NCBI GenBank assembly: GCA_963693285.1
Contig: OY848917.1
Coordinates: 27,715,745 to 27,779,744 of the forward strand
Reading direction: 5' to 3'
DNA from: Xestospongia muta
Taxonomy: Eukaryota; Porifera; Demospongiae; Haplosclerida; Petrosiidae
DNA: 64,000 nucleotides
Translations under genes and position numbers: made by a program
Shown here: positions 36,932-49,239 of the stretch, piece by piece
Layout: each line of letters begins with the position of its first letter
Position numbering within the stretch: the stretch's first letter is position 1
The notes under the pieces: generated by a model
Database searches by the model: none
What the model was told of the DNA's origin: nothing
Seen by the model: only the letters and a program-made list of their open reading frames with translations

Positions 36932-37669
36932 TTCCTGTCCTTTTCTCCTGGTGCAAAGCACGGATCTCCATCGAGAGACATTCTTGACAATCCATCTGCA
37001 TTTCTGTTTTGTTGTCCCTTTCTGTGTTGTACAATGAAGTTATAGGATTGGAGCATCAGACTCCACCGTGTCAATCTAGGATTTTTATCTTTAAATTTGT
37101 TTAACCATGTTAGAGATTGATGGTCAGTTTGTATAATAAATTGCCTTCCCAGCAAGTATATCTCGAAAGCTTTTATTCCTAAAAAGATAGCGAGACATTC
37201 TTTTTCTATAGTTGAATAGTTTCTCTTGAGATAATAATTTGCGACTGAAATATGCTACGGGTTGTTCTTCAGAAGTTCCTTGACTCAGAACTGCTCCCAC
37301 TCCTATATGTGAGGTGTCTGTCTGTAGAATGAAAGGTTCGTCAAAGTTTGGATTTTGCATGATAGGTGCTGACACTAGGTCTTGTTTCAGAGTGTTAAAA
37401 GCTTGTTCAACTAAAGGAGTCCATATGATCTGTTCGGGTTGATTTTTCTTTGTTAATTCAGTAAGTGGTTCTGCCAAAGTAGCGTAGTTTCTAACAAAAC
37501 GTTGGTAGTATCCAGTTAAGCCCAAGAAAGCACAGACATCTTTCTTAGTCTTCGGTTCCATCATGTCTTGAATAGCTTTCACTTTGGCAATTTCAGGAAG
37601 TACTCCACCATTTCCAATCTGATATCCTAAGTAGGAACAACTGTTAAACGCAAATTTACATTTACTCAT
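36913..37669 (-). pseudogene. RNase H region of Ty3 element, copy 1
   Basis: NPNFDEPFILQTDTSHIGVGAVLSQ...PVAYFSRKL is the RNase H start (TD-x-S motif), preceded by the RT thumb/connection (FLGLTGYYQRFV). A one-base frameshift near 37222 moves the rest to another frame, which reads GRQFIIQTDHQSLTWL, HRKGQQNRNADGLSR and the end. The N-terminal part is in the same frame as the reverse transcriptase, separated only by a TAG at 37736-37738. Confidence 0.8.
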
Positions 37670-37738
37670 TTTGATGGTTAGCTCAGCTTGTTGGAGTCTT
37701 TCTAGTACTTCTTCAATATGTTGGAGATGCTCGTCCTA

Positions 37739-38209
37739 TTCGTTGCTACGTATAACTACATCATCTAAATATACTCCAGTAAACTTCTCAGTTCCTCGTA
37801 GCACCTTTTCCATGAGTCTTTGAAAAGTTGCCGGAGCTCCACTTAAATCAAACAGCATGACTGTAAATTGAAGTAAACCAATAGGTGATCTGAAAGCTGT
37901 TTTTGCTTTATGGTCTTCATGCATAGGAACTTGCTGGTACCCTTTAGCTAAGTCTAGAGTAGTCGAGTATTTAGCTCTACCCACAGCATCTAGTAGATCA
38001 TCTATATGGGGCATGGGGTAGGCATTGAACTTGGTGAGTTGGTTTAGTTTCCGAAAATCTATGCCACCGTCTTTCTTCATAACTATTACCATTGGTGATG
38101 ACCATTCACTCTCTGACTCTTTCACAATACCAATCTTTTCCATCTCTTCTAGTTCTTTCGTTACAGCTTCCTTGTATGGTGGTGGTAATCGGTATGGCTT
38201 TTGACGCAT
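37739..38209 (-). pseudogene. Reverse transcriptase of Ty3 element, copy 1
   Basis: KPYRLPPPYKEAVTKELEEM, WSSPMVIVMKKDGG, DFRKLNQLT, YPMPHIDDLLD, the motif A region TLDLAKGYQQVPM, TAFRSPIGLLQF, FDLSGAPATFQRLM and the catalytic GVYLDDVVI are all visible, so fingers and palm are complete. A TAG follows about eight residues after YLDD and is also present in copy 2. The stop therefore predates the duplication. Confidence 0.85.
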
Positions 38210-38509
38210 TGGGTGACACTCATCAGTTGATATCTTGTGTTGTATCAGTGGTTGTACATCCTGGTAGGCTAGTAGTTACTGTTGGATACTTCTGTATCAG
38301 CTTTAGTAGTTGTTTTTCTGATCTTCACTGAGCTCCTGGTTGATTTGAGGTGTTTGTTGATCTGTTCATTCATAAAGCACCATGTTAGCATCCTCTTCGA
38401 CTGTATTAGAATAACTTGAAACTATTTCTGTACGGGAAAACCACTTTTTAAGCAAATTAATGTGGTATACCTTGGTGTTTCCTTCAGAGTCTATTATGAC
38501 TTCATAATT

Positions 38510-39450
38510 AACTCATCCAAGTTTTTGTTTGATTTTGATAGGACCTTGCCATTTCCTCATGAACTTCTTTTGACTATCCCTGTCTGGCAATAGGAGTAGT
38601 ACTTGGTCCCCTACTTCTATCTTCATCTCTCGAGCTTTACAGTCATACCATGTTTTCTGTTTCTGTTGATCCTGCTTCAGATGTTCATTTACCAGCTGAT
38701 GTTTATTTTTCATTCTTTGATGAGTGGTAGTAACATATGTAGTGACATCTTCACTAGTATCTTCTGTTGGTATCCATTCTTCCATTGGTATATCCAGTAA
38801 TCCTCTAACATCTCTGGAATAGATCAGTTCGAAAGGACTAAATCCAGTTGCTTCCTGAGGAACTTCACAGTAAGCAAATAGTACTAATGGTAACAGCTTG
38901 TCCCAACTTCTACAGTCTGTCATGAACACTTTCTTCAGCATTTGCTTTAGTGTCTGATTAAATCTTTCAACAAGACCGTTGGTTTGGGGATGGTAACGAA
39001 CTAGTATGTATAGATTTGATTCTGAGTAGTTTGTGTAGTTCTTGTAACAATTCTGACATAAAGTTAGTGCCTTGGTCAGTTAGAATTTCTCTAGGAACTC
39101 CATGATGACTAAATAGGTCCATGAGTTTTTCAGCTACTGATGTTGCAGTTATAGTGGTCATCACATAAGCTTCGGGATAGTGTGTGGCGTAGTTAGAAAT
39201 AACCGAGACAAACTGTTTTCCAGCAGCTGTCTTTGGGAGTGGTCCAATCACATCCATAGCTATTCTTTCAAATGGTTCTCCAATTATTGGCATTGGAACC
39301 AATGGTACTTTCTGACCTCGTCTGGCTAATTTCTGACACTCAACACAAGCCCTACAATAGTCTGCCACGTTTTTTGTGACACTAGGCCACCAGAAACGTC
39401 ATCTAGTGTTCTTTTTCTTCCTAGATGACCTGCCATCAGAACATTGTGAG
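38510..39450 (-). pseudogene. Integrase of Ty3 element, copy 1
   Basis: HHCC zinc-finger remnant HNVLMAGHLGRKRT (about 39440-39400), then after a frameshift CRACVECQ, the catalytic core with MDVIGPLP and LTDQGTNF, and, after another break near 38970, QMLKKVFMTDCRSWDKLLPL...TGFSPFELIYSRD. The C-terminal part has VGDQVLLLLPDRD and KWQGPIK. It lies 5' of the reverse transcriptase. Confidence 0.8.
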
Positions 39451-39770
39451 CTAGTTCGAGTACTCATTTATGGTACTGTAGAACCACCTGGTCGACAATC
39501 TCAGCTGGTTTGTCTCTGGGGCTCCATTGTTGACACAACACTCCAGATATTTGTATTTTAAACTGAGGTTGTTCATATTGTTCCCATTGTTGAATTTCAG
39601 GGTCCTTGTTTTGTAGCTGAGAGAGTCTTTGTTTGATACTGTTTTCATTGAGCTCTTTTCTGCACTCTAGTTAGGTACTCCTTGTGTTTTCTTCCTGTAT
39701 CAAACAAAGAGTTATCAAAAGGAAATTGTTCACCTATTGATGGATTGTGTTTTTCTTTTTGAGTTTTCTG

Positions 39771-40103
39771 TTATTGTGCTTGAGCTCTGGTTGTGACAGT
39801 GTAAGATGTTTCAGAGGGTCCTAGCTGTTCTCTTGCTGTTTGCTTTTCCTCTAAATTCATTGCATATATAAGGTGTTTCATCAGTGGCAGATCCATTCCT
39901 AACAATGCATCTTTCTGCAACTGTTCAGAGACGGCAACATCTATTTCATATGAGTGTCCATCCAGTTCAATTTTTGCCTTTACCACTGGATACGTCTGAG
40001 TGCCAGTAGTGTTTCTCATCTGTACAAACTGTCCTGAACTATCACACTGTGGGGAAAACTTTCTGTGAATGAGTGTCATTGAGCTTCCTGTATCCAAGTG
40101 CAT
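39771..40103 (-). pseudogene. Aspartic protease of Ty3 element, copy 1
   Basis: MHLDTGSSMTLIHRKF carries the DTG catalytic triad, and ALLGMDLPLM matches the second conserved hydrophobic-G-D block. It overlaps the gag frame end at 40076-40103 by 28 bp in a different frame. That would fit a frameshift or a degraded junction. Confidence 0.75.
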
Positions 40104-40428
40104 CTTAGTAGCAGGTAGTCCGTTGATATGTCCACTCCGAACATGCGTTTCACTAATGGTGTTTGACTAACATAGCTCTTTTCTTCACATTCACGAGCAT
40201 AATGTCTTGTTTTTCCACATTTAAAACATCCTTGTTCAACCTTAGTAGTTGTATTTTCCCCTTTCACAGCATCTGTTTTTTGTTTGTTGCTGCTGCTTCT
40301 TCTTGAGTCTGTAGTAGATGTTGTTTGGATAAATGTTGCTCGACTGAGACTTGGAGAGGTAATATCCTTCCTATTTGACAAATATAGCTGCATCAGCTCA
40401 GCCACTTGTTCCTCATTCTCTGGTTGGT
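40076..40428 (-). pseudogene. Gag 3' end of Ty3 element, copy 1
   Basis: QPENEEQVAELMQLYL (end of a SCAN-like capsid segment), then a basic linker and the zinc knuckle CFKCGKTRHYAREC (C-x2-C-x4-H-x4-C, with GH changed to RH). The frame is open upstream into SRCR C sequence until the TGA at 40451-40453. Confidence 0.75.
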
Positions 40429-43400
40429 CATAATTACTATGTGATGTATATCATAATTGTTTACATACAGTCCTGGCATCATAAAAACTAAAACCATTGT
40501 CACAAATTGTTCCCCATTGTCCATTACAGTAAACTTCCACACGACCTTGATTAACATATTTGCCTCCTTGAAGGCGTATCATACCAGAAAAAGGATTGCT
40601 GTCCCAGATTCTTGTTTCATCTGTCAAAAGTAATGTGCCATGACATAGTAATAATGATATTACACAGTCACTATTAATGATCGTGGAGTAAGAGCATTGT
40701 AAGATATGGATGAAATTATTGTGTGAACAGTTTACATTATTCAATAACATTGACTGTGAACTCATTCCATAGCTATAATGAAGAGTATTAGCATACAATA
40801 TTAAATTCCCTTTACCTCACTAGTCCAGCTCTTGAATGGCTTGAGGCTCCAGTATATCCTAACTGATGACAAATTACATCAGCTTCATTTTTATCATATT
40901 GCATATCATCACAGATATTACCCCACTCTCCATTATACCATATCTCTACTATACCATGATAGTAGGAAGTTGAATAACTACCATTACGAAATAGACGTAC
41001 AACACCATTTCCTTCAGGACCTAAAACATGATCTAATTTTAAAGATTTTAAACATAACATTATTCTTAATACCTGCACATGTAGTTTTCGTGTTTCTATT
41101 TCTATTAATTGATGATGCATGAGCTATATGAAGTAATTACAAACCACTAGCTCAATACTAACATGTCATAAAACTTACTGCATTCAACGGTGATGTCTTC
41201 AGAATGGCTACAACTACTAACTGTATTGGATGGACAATCATTTCTGGTATTGAGACATGTATCAGAGAAGTAACTGGTCATATTTGTTATCCATATTGGT
41301 TTTGTTGAGCTAATGTTTTAAAAACATAACATACCAATTATTTATTTATTTATTCATTTTTACTTTTGAACTGTGAGGTGGTTGTATTTTAAGTAATTTG
41401 CGTATCCCAATTGTTTGCAGACAGTAAGAGCATCATTACTAGAAAATCCATTATCACATATTGTCCCCCATTGTCCATTACAATAGACTTCTACAACACC
41501 TCTGTTAGAATAATTTCCATTTTGGAGACATATCATACCAGGGAATTGATTGCTTTCCCATATCTTTGTTGTGTCTATATAATTTTATTGAATATAATCA
41601 TTATCACAACCAAAAGCATGTTCTAAACTCTAAACTTACAGCAGTAAACAGTGGAGTCATACAAGTTTGAGTTTGTACACCCACTATTAATGTATGTAGA
41701 ATAAGAACACTGTAATATAGTGAGGTAGTCATTTCGCAAGCAGTTTACATCATCAAGTATCATTGAACTAGTGTCAGTCCCATAACTGAAACAAGTCTAT
41801 TAGTGCTAGGCATGTAAACATGATAGATGAGTACCTCACTAATCCAGCACGAGAGTATGATGAAGCTCCAGTATACCCCAATTGGTGACAAATGACATCA
41901 GCTTCATTTTGATTATAGTAAAAATCATCACATATATTGCCCCACTGTCCATTATATCTAATCTGTACTATACCATAGTAGTAAGACGATGAAGTTACTC
42001 TATCACGAAACAGACGTACAATCCCATTTCCAAAAGGGCCTGTGATTAATATCAAACTCTAATAGTATTATAAATACATGACAAAACATACCAACACAAG
42101 AGGAGTTAGTATTATATACAGTAGAGCTGTAACCTAAAATACAAAAATTACCATTTGATTAATGTGTAAATGTCTTACTGCAAGTGACAGTTACATCTTC
42201 ATTATGTATGCAGTTGGTAACAGATAAAGATCGACAATAATTTCTGTCAAGAACACAAATATCGGTACTTGCACTGTTCATATGTGTTATCCAAATAGGA
42301 ACACTGGAATTGCCAGGCCTAAATATGCACACATAAGGTATGTTACATTCCACTAGTTTTAATCCTCACAAGTTTAAATAGTCATAGTATGGACTTGTTG
42401 AATACCCTAGTTGTCTGCAAATAGTTTTGGCATCATATGAGTCAAAGGAATCATTACATATTGTCCCCCACTGTCCATTGCAGTAAACTTCTACACGTCC
42501 TTGATTAACATAGTCTCCATGTTGAAGGTGTACCATACCAGGATATGGGTTGCTATCCCATATTCTAGTTGTATCTAGTATTATGGATATGTATATATTA
42601 ATATCACTATAAAAACTGATTGTTGATTTAATCAATATATGGTTATACAGATTGCATGATCCAAACTGTTTATAAATTGTTATAAATAATAATGATTTTG
42701 TCAAAATAAAAAAAATGTATCATGCTAACTTTCATTTTACATCGTGCTAGTTGTATAACAAGTATTGATTAAATCAAATTATCAGTTTTTATATCACTGT
42801 AAAAATGGTTGGTCGATTTAACCGCTGTATGGTTATACAGATTGCATGTAACAAACTTATTAGATACAAAGAGTAAACATAACACTGTTTTAATTGCACA
42901 GCTGTTTATATAGTTACATCAACAATAGTGCATTAGTGTATAAAAACTGATGGGTTTTTTTGACAAATATGTGGCTATACAGGCAACATGATGAAACTGA
43001 AAGTAAGGATAATACAGTTTTTACTGTAGCATACATAAACAATAGTGCATTAGTAATCAAAACAGTGTTATGTTTACTTTTTTCATCATAATAAGTTTGC
43101 TATATGCAAACTGTATAACCATATATTTTTAAAACCAACTAATCAACTTTTACAGTTTGGGCTGTGTGTGTGTGTGAATACAATAATACTGAAATAGTAA
43201 ATAGTGCACTAACAGCAGTAGACAGTAGCATCATATGAGTTACTAGTACAACCACTATCAATATACGTTGAGTAGGAACATTGTAATATAGTCAGGTAGT
43301 TGTTATGTGCACAACTGACATCATCTAGTTTCATTGGACTCATATCTGTACCATAACTGAAATGATAAGATGATGTTTGTATGTAATGCAAAAGATATAG

Positions 43401-44790
43401 ATCACTCTATTACTTCACTAATCCAGCTCTAGAGTAACTTGATGCTCCTGTGTATTGTAATTGATGACAAATAACATCAGCTTCATTTTGATCATATTGT
43501 ATATCATCACAAATATTACCCCATTGTTCATTATACCATACTTGTACTATGCCATAGTACAAGGAAGACACAGTACTTCCATTAACAAAAAGCCGTACAA
43601 CACCGTTTCCAAGTGGTCCTAAAATAAGAGAGTATAATAGTTGGTGTCACTCTTCACATCACATACCAGAACAAGTAAAAATCGTATTAGAACTCTTGTA
43701 ATATTTACTATTTGCTGTAAATAGGATGACACAATTACAAAGTTAATTTTGTTAGCTTACTGCATTCAACTGTTATATCTTCATTATGATAACATGAGCT
43801 AACTCCAATTGATGGACACTTGTTTCTGATATTTATGCAAGTGTCATAATAAGAACTGACTACATTTGTCATCCATATAGAACTTGAAGTATTACCAGGT
43901 CTAAAATATAGGTTATTGATTAAATACCATAATAGTAAGTATATCTTACAAAGTGAGATGATCATAATTGACATAGCTATAATACCCTAGCTGTTTACAC
44001 ACTGTCCTGGCATCATAAAAACTAAATCCATCATCACATACAGTTCCCCATTGTCCATTACAGTAAACTTCCACACGTCCTTGATTGGAATAACTGCCTC
44101 CCATAAGACGTATCATGCCATTATAAGGATTGCTATCCCAAATTCTTGTTGTATCTGTAAAAGTAACATTTAATATGATTAATTTGCTAAATATCATTTA
44201 ATATGTGTAGCTCACAGCACTGGACAGTTGCATCATATGAGTTAGAGTTTGTACACCCACTATCAATATATGTAGAATACAAACACTGCAATATGGTGAG
44301 ATAATTGTTGTGAGAACACCTAACATCATCTAGTTTCATAACACTGGTATCAGTGCCATAGCTAAATAAATGGTAAAACCAAAAGTCATGACTGATGTTA
44401 TATGTCATCAGTTCATCATATATGATTTTTGTCATACCTCACTAATCCAGCTCTTGAATAACTTGAGGCTCCAGTATATCCTAACTGATGACATATGACA
44501 TCAGCTTCATCTTGATTATAATATGTGTCATCACAAATGTTACCCCAACCATAATTGTAATAAATTCTGACTATACCATAATAATAAGATGATGACACTG
44601 TTCCATTGTGAAAAAGGATAACAGCTCCAGTAGCAACACCTGTAAAACCAAGATTTTATTAAGATATTTCATTGATGTTTTATAAGCCATTGATATATAA
44701 TAGCTTACATTCAATGGGAACAGTTTCAAAGCACAATATAAAGCCCCATATTACAAGAAACATATGGCTGATATAACAAATGGATTTCAT
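40429..44790 (-). CDS. Truncated SRCR gene C, predicted secreted form
   Basis: This is the 5' part of an SRCR gene duplicated from gene B. Exons: 44709-44790, 44438-44639, 44216-44361, 43950-44154, 43761-43900, 43667-43714, 43414-43618, 43214-43356, 42370-42574, 42179-42318, 42092-42133, 41835-42039, 41640-41785, 41364-41574, 41179-41309, 41073-41123, 40816-41020, 40451-40772. All splice sites seen in B are kept. The last exon is a fusion: a 62-bp deletion removed the end of one exon and its donor, the intron remnant reads in frame, and a TGA at 40451-40453 (GGA in B) ends the protein. The sum is 2,829 nt, 942 aa plus stop. It has a signal peptide, three complete SRCR a/b pairs and a partial fourth, but no stalk, membrane helix or tail. 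It may be a soluble SRCR protein or a pseudogene. Confidence 0.7.
42609..42792. mobile_element. MITE copy in SRCR C intron
   Basis: Duplicate of the MITE at 25091-25273, with the same ends and the same flanking atcact (42603-42608 and 42793-42798). Confidence 0.7.
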
Positions 44791-44836
44791 ACTCTCAAGT
44801 GTCTTAATAAAACTACAATTTGTGTTAGCTCACGCA

Positions 44837-44844
44837 TTTAAATA
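44837..44844 (-). promoter_or_regulatory. Candidate TATA box of SRCR gene C
   Basis: TATTTAAA on the reverse strand, 47 nt from the ATG. The promoter region is copied intact from gene B, so C could be transcribed. Confidence 0.35.
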
Positions 44845-44849
44845 TATGC

Positions 44850-46255
44850 ACACACACAGGAAGCTTTTATTTGTTTACCTCTTGTAGCGAAAGGTTGTGG
44901 GTATTTCCTTACTTTCTAGAGGGTTTTTTTAACAAACTTTTGATGTTTGTTCTAATTGAATAAACTCAATTTGATGTTAAATATACTACTGCCTGTTATT
45001 TAACAAAACTAAGTGCTAAAGTTTGTAAACACAAGGTCAAGTAAACAGGTTGTTTATTACCTTGTGTATTATACATATGTATATATATATATTTTATGCA
45101 ATACATATGGTTAATACACACATAGACTATAGATTAACTACCACATACAATTCTCCTTTTGGTTAAGACAATTACATTTTGAGAATATATTGATGTACAT
45201 GTACAATTTAATAGGTTTCTGTTCTAAGATATTAAATTATTATCACTATTTGTCATATCAAAATAGTCATTAAAGTAAGTTTGTGGAGAAACCATTGCCA
45301 AGAAAGAATCTCTTGGAAAGCATGATATGAAAAATGTTCTGTCATCACCTATTCATTTTCTGTGAAGGTGTATATTCCGGTTTTATTTTAGATGTTTTTT
45401 AGCAGATGTAATTTTTGTTTGATATAACATTATAATAACTAATCTTGTCAGGAATGTATTGATTCCTATTACAAACATTTAAAGAGCTTTAACTATAACA
45501 TCACCTTTGTAACTATTACTAGTCATCTTTGTTAGACATACTTAAGTTTTAACATCTTGAGTTATAGATTTGACAGTTAAGTGAATGTTATAGGTTAACT
45601 AACTATATATACACATTTATGAAACTAATACATTATTATATAATAGCAACATGATTTTTAAGATGATTGTTTAGAAATATACAGAAGTATATTAAATTTA
45701 GCTGATTGACACATAAACAATCAAATATTTAATTAGACAAGTCTGAACAAGAAGATTGCTGCGAAAATTTATTTAGTTGAATTAATGCTCCATAGGTAAA
45801 AACTACAGGATTGATTGATTGCAACAAACCATTCATAGGTATGTATGTTCTAATAAATAAAGTATGATAATGTACATTGATACATTGTAGCAAGTGTATG
45901 CTCTAATAAGTAATGAAGCATGGCATAACTTTACTTAATTACTTTTTAAAATTAAAGCAAAGAGTGAATTAAAAGTTAAAATGAGATAGGTAGATAAAAA
46001 GATACAGGTAAGAATAAAGAGAATTAAATAACAAATTGATGAAGAAATAATAATAAGTAAAAGTTGAGTATTAGTAATTTAGTCAACCAATATCTTCAAA
46101 CTGGTCAAATCTAGTTGTACTTAAATAACTGTTTGCATTGTTGTATGGCCAGAAAATATCTGTTGCTAGAGGTAAGCATGTCAATAGGCTGTTAGTATCT
46201 ACGTTGGTGCAACTAGCAAGACCAGTTAGAAATTCCAGTATTTATAGACCAAATA
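44850..46255. other. Intergenic region, copy 2
   Basis: Near-identical to 27340-28740. No gene seen. Confidence 0.5.
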
Positions 46256-46261
46256 CTCCAG

Positions 46262-46570
46262 CAATTTTTACGACAAGTGGGGTAAGTGACAGGAGTTACC
46301 TAAAAGTGATATTTGTCGTTTTTCCTCCTTTCCACTATCTCAATGTCATGATGCCAATAGGAAGGAGCATCAGTGTCTGGCCACATTGCATCCCAAACCA
46401 AAGTTTGGCCTGTTGTACATGTATTTATATGGGCCAATGATAACAATATCTGGTCTTTTGCTGTATGTGCTCTGTTGAGTCAGGAGGGATCTAAGGTGGC
46501 AGTGCTACTAATGACCTTTGGATGATGACATTCATGGCTGAATGGCTTAACAGTCAACCTTCACTTAATT
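46262..46570 (-). pseudogene. Orphan endonuclease fragment, third copy
   Basis: Duplicate of 28745-29090, with the same TLVWDAMWPDTDAPSYW-type core on the reverse strand. Confidence 0.4.
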
Positions 46571-49239
46571 TAGAGCTTAAATCACTAGTGGAAAGTTCAT
46601 CAATATCAACTCCACAATTATGACAACAGTGTGGTCTGCATTGAGACACCAAGATGCATGACAACAGCAATTCTTACTTCCTCATTTAGCTTGAGTCCCA
46701 AGTAAAAGACAGTTAGACAATTTAATAAGGCACTTGATTCTCTAGAATCAGTACCTCTGAACTTAGCATGTGATCTAGTATATTTGACATCTTCAAGAGA
46801 ATAAACATATGTCCATTAAACATGCATACTGGTGTGTATTAAAGGCAAGGAAGTGGTGGCATGTCATGACTTCAGCCCTAGTAGTTATGATGATAATTGT
46901 GATGGTGGCTAAGTAAGCTCTTTTTAATTGAAAACTGTCAGGAAGAATAACGTGTACAAGAGTGAGACATCCAGCAGCTGGTACCAAATAATTAATTGGT
47001 CATGGGCAGTTACTAACTATTACATACTAAAGCTCAAAAAATAAAACAGCACTTATCCTATGTTGCCATCCTTCTCGGTCAATCAGTAATCTGGAAGAAT
47101 AAAAGAGACATTGCTAGTAGTCTTCTAGGGAGAACATTTTATATTAATGAAGTACCTCAGGATAGTCAGGTTATTAAACTAATACACAAGAAAGAGCTGG
47201 TAATGTTCCTAATCATAATATAGAAGACAATGTCATTAGAATTAGAATAACATCCTGACCACCCATACAATAAAAAGCAACCTGGACTTAACTTAAGAAC
47301 TATCTGCCTCTTAGAAGGGTGTTGTATTGCTGTATACTGCAGGTGCTGCTGCTTGGTAGATATTGTATATGGTATATATCTGGTTTTATAGCTGATAGAA
47401 CTTGTTTTGCAGATAATGTAGGTAGTATGGAAGTAATGGTAGCTGGTATTAGGTAGTACAGTAGTTTCGTTATCGTAGGTTCCATGGTATTGTAGGTAGA
47501 ACTGGTATTGTAAGTAGTACAATAACTAGTATTATAAGTATGATTACTCATAATGCATAAGAATGCATAGGAATGTATATATTTAATGTGCAATACTTTA
47601 ATGATTGACTGTAACAATAATTATGTTACCTTACAATTCTTATGTGAAGAGTACAAACATTTTTGCCATAATTCTGATGTAATAAACACAATTAAGATGC
47701 TTATTACAGGTATATTGACAATTCTTAGCTTAAATTTCAGTCAAGTTGTTTTATACACAAACATCAAAGCCATCTACACATTTTGTGCCATGATTTGACT
47801 GACATACATACAAATAAGATGCTTATTCAAACTTATCACAGAAAGGTATAAACAGGACTAAACTATTATTAAGGCTAAAAATTTCGCCAATGATATTATT
47901 GTTTGTTGTCAGTTCTACATATTCTTCACATTACAATATAATACATTGTTCCAGCTAGTAACAGTTCTTGTTTGGCATATGTAAATTAAATATGACTATT
48001 TGTTGATGCATCTGGCACAAGAGTGTTTCAGTTTGTCCTGTGAAACTTCATCTATACCACAAACCATACTAGTATCACCTTCAATATACACTGACAATGC
48101 CAGTAGTCTTTATTATAAACATTGTGTTACATTGTTAACCTAACCTCAACTTTTCTTCATGACACACAAAGTATCTTTTTTTAGTTCTATACAACAATTA
48201 TATCAAAAGCTCATCTGGTATTTTAATTTAAGTTTACTGTTGTTATTTTTCAATATGCATTCTTAACATTGAAGATACACATATATTAGTAGGATGACCC
48301 ATGTGTTCTCTGGATTCTCTACTATTTGTTATTTGTTATTTGTTATTCTTTTGTAGTATTAGTACGTTATACAATCACTTACATGTAAGTATGAAAAAAA
48401 TCAGAAAAATTTGAATAGTTGAAAGAACTAGTGATTCTGATAATGCGATTTGTTGTCAGTACAACAACACAGATTACTAGTTTTTTAGACCCTAAGCAAG
48501 CATTTAGCTATCAAAAAACAGGTGCATGATAATGATGATCTATCTATGTAAGGATCACCCATATTCATTACACCATCAACACTGATTCAAGACTAAGTGA
48601 TCAAATATTGTGCCTTCAACATTGTGAAAGATGATATTGTATAGTGGTTAGTGTATGCAACAATAATACAGTATTAAAATAAACACAAACAATTAAACTA
48701 TAGTTAATAAATGTAATTGTTTGAATTAGGCTATGAATTAACTACAATTATTTTCTTAAGTAAGGTAGGTGTTTTCCACCTGAAGGGAATGACCAAGCAG
48801 TTAGCAGTGTGTGTGTCCAAAAATAATTATGGGGCTAATGTGTGAAATCTATTGTGAGTACATCTGTCACCCTTTACAAGGACAATACTTTGCATGTGCT
48901 TTTTACATTCTTCTGCTTTTTCTGTAATTATAAGCTCCTGCTAATACAGAAAAGGTTATAAATCTCTTTGAGGTGGAGATAATATCAAACAAATCAGCAA
49001 AGGTGATAGACGTAAACAAACTGTACGTCAGGAAAAAAATGACAAAAGTCATGTGTTCACAAAGGCATTTATTATGTTCTCAACTACATTAAGATAACTG
49101 CCACAAAGTATCGTCAGTTTACATGTTGTACAATAACTTTTAATTATACATGTGGTATGATCTAAATCTATGTACATGAACTACATAAAGATAGATAATA
49201 TATACAATTCTATGGAATCTAAAACAGCACTTGTCACAT
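46571..49239. other. Spacer of copy 2 with the empty insertion site
   Basis: No gene. The undisturbed target of the non-LTR element (agtattataagtatgatt) is at about 47529-47546. About 200 bp at 48170-48390, with ttgttatttgttatt repeats, are missing from copy 1. Confidence 0.6.

Larger units (their letters stand above)
22853..40428. repeat. Large tandem duplication, copy 1
   Basis: 17,576 bp whose order and sequence recur at 40429-54807. It contains the 5' part of SRCR B, promoter, endonuclease-fragment block, PAQR pseudogene, intact PAQR gene and the 3' three-quarters of the Ty3 element. The ends are fixed by the junction at 40428/40429, where gag sequence (equivalent to 54807) is joined to SRCR sequence (equivalent to 22853). 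Confidence 0.85.
36585..40428 (-). mobile_element. Ty3/gypsy element with copia-like pol order, copy 1, cut at gag
   Basis: The reverse strand, 5' to 3', reads gag end (40428-40076), protease (40103-39771), integrase (about 39450-38510), reverse transcriptase (about 38230-37670), RNase H (37669-36913) and 3' LTR. This is PR-IN-RT-RH, unlike the usual PR-RT-RH-IN of Ty3. The proteins themselves are of Ty3 type. This layout is known from Gmr1-like elements. The 5' end is missing because the duplication junction falls in gag. Stops and frameshifts in several places make it inactive. Confidence 0.8.

Noticed and set aside
38500..39450. Integrase before RT as a result of local inversion or shuffling
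   Set aside because: Both copies have the order and a single frame crosses the integrase-RT border in copy 2, so the order is native.
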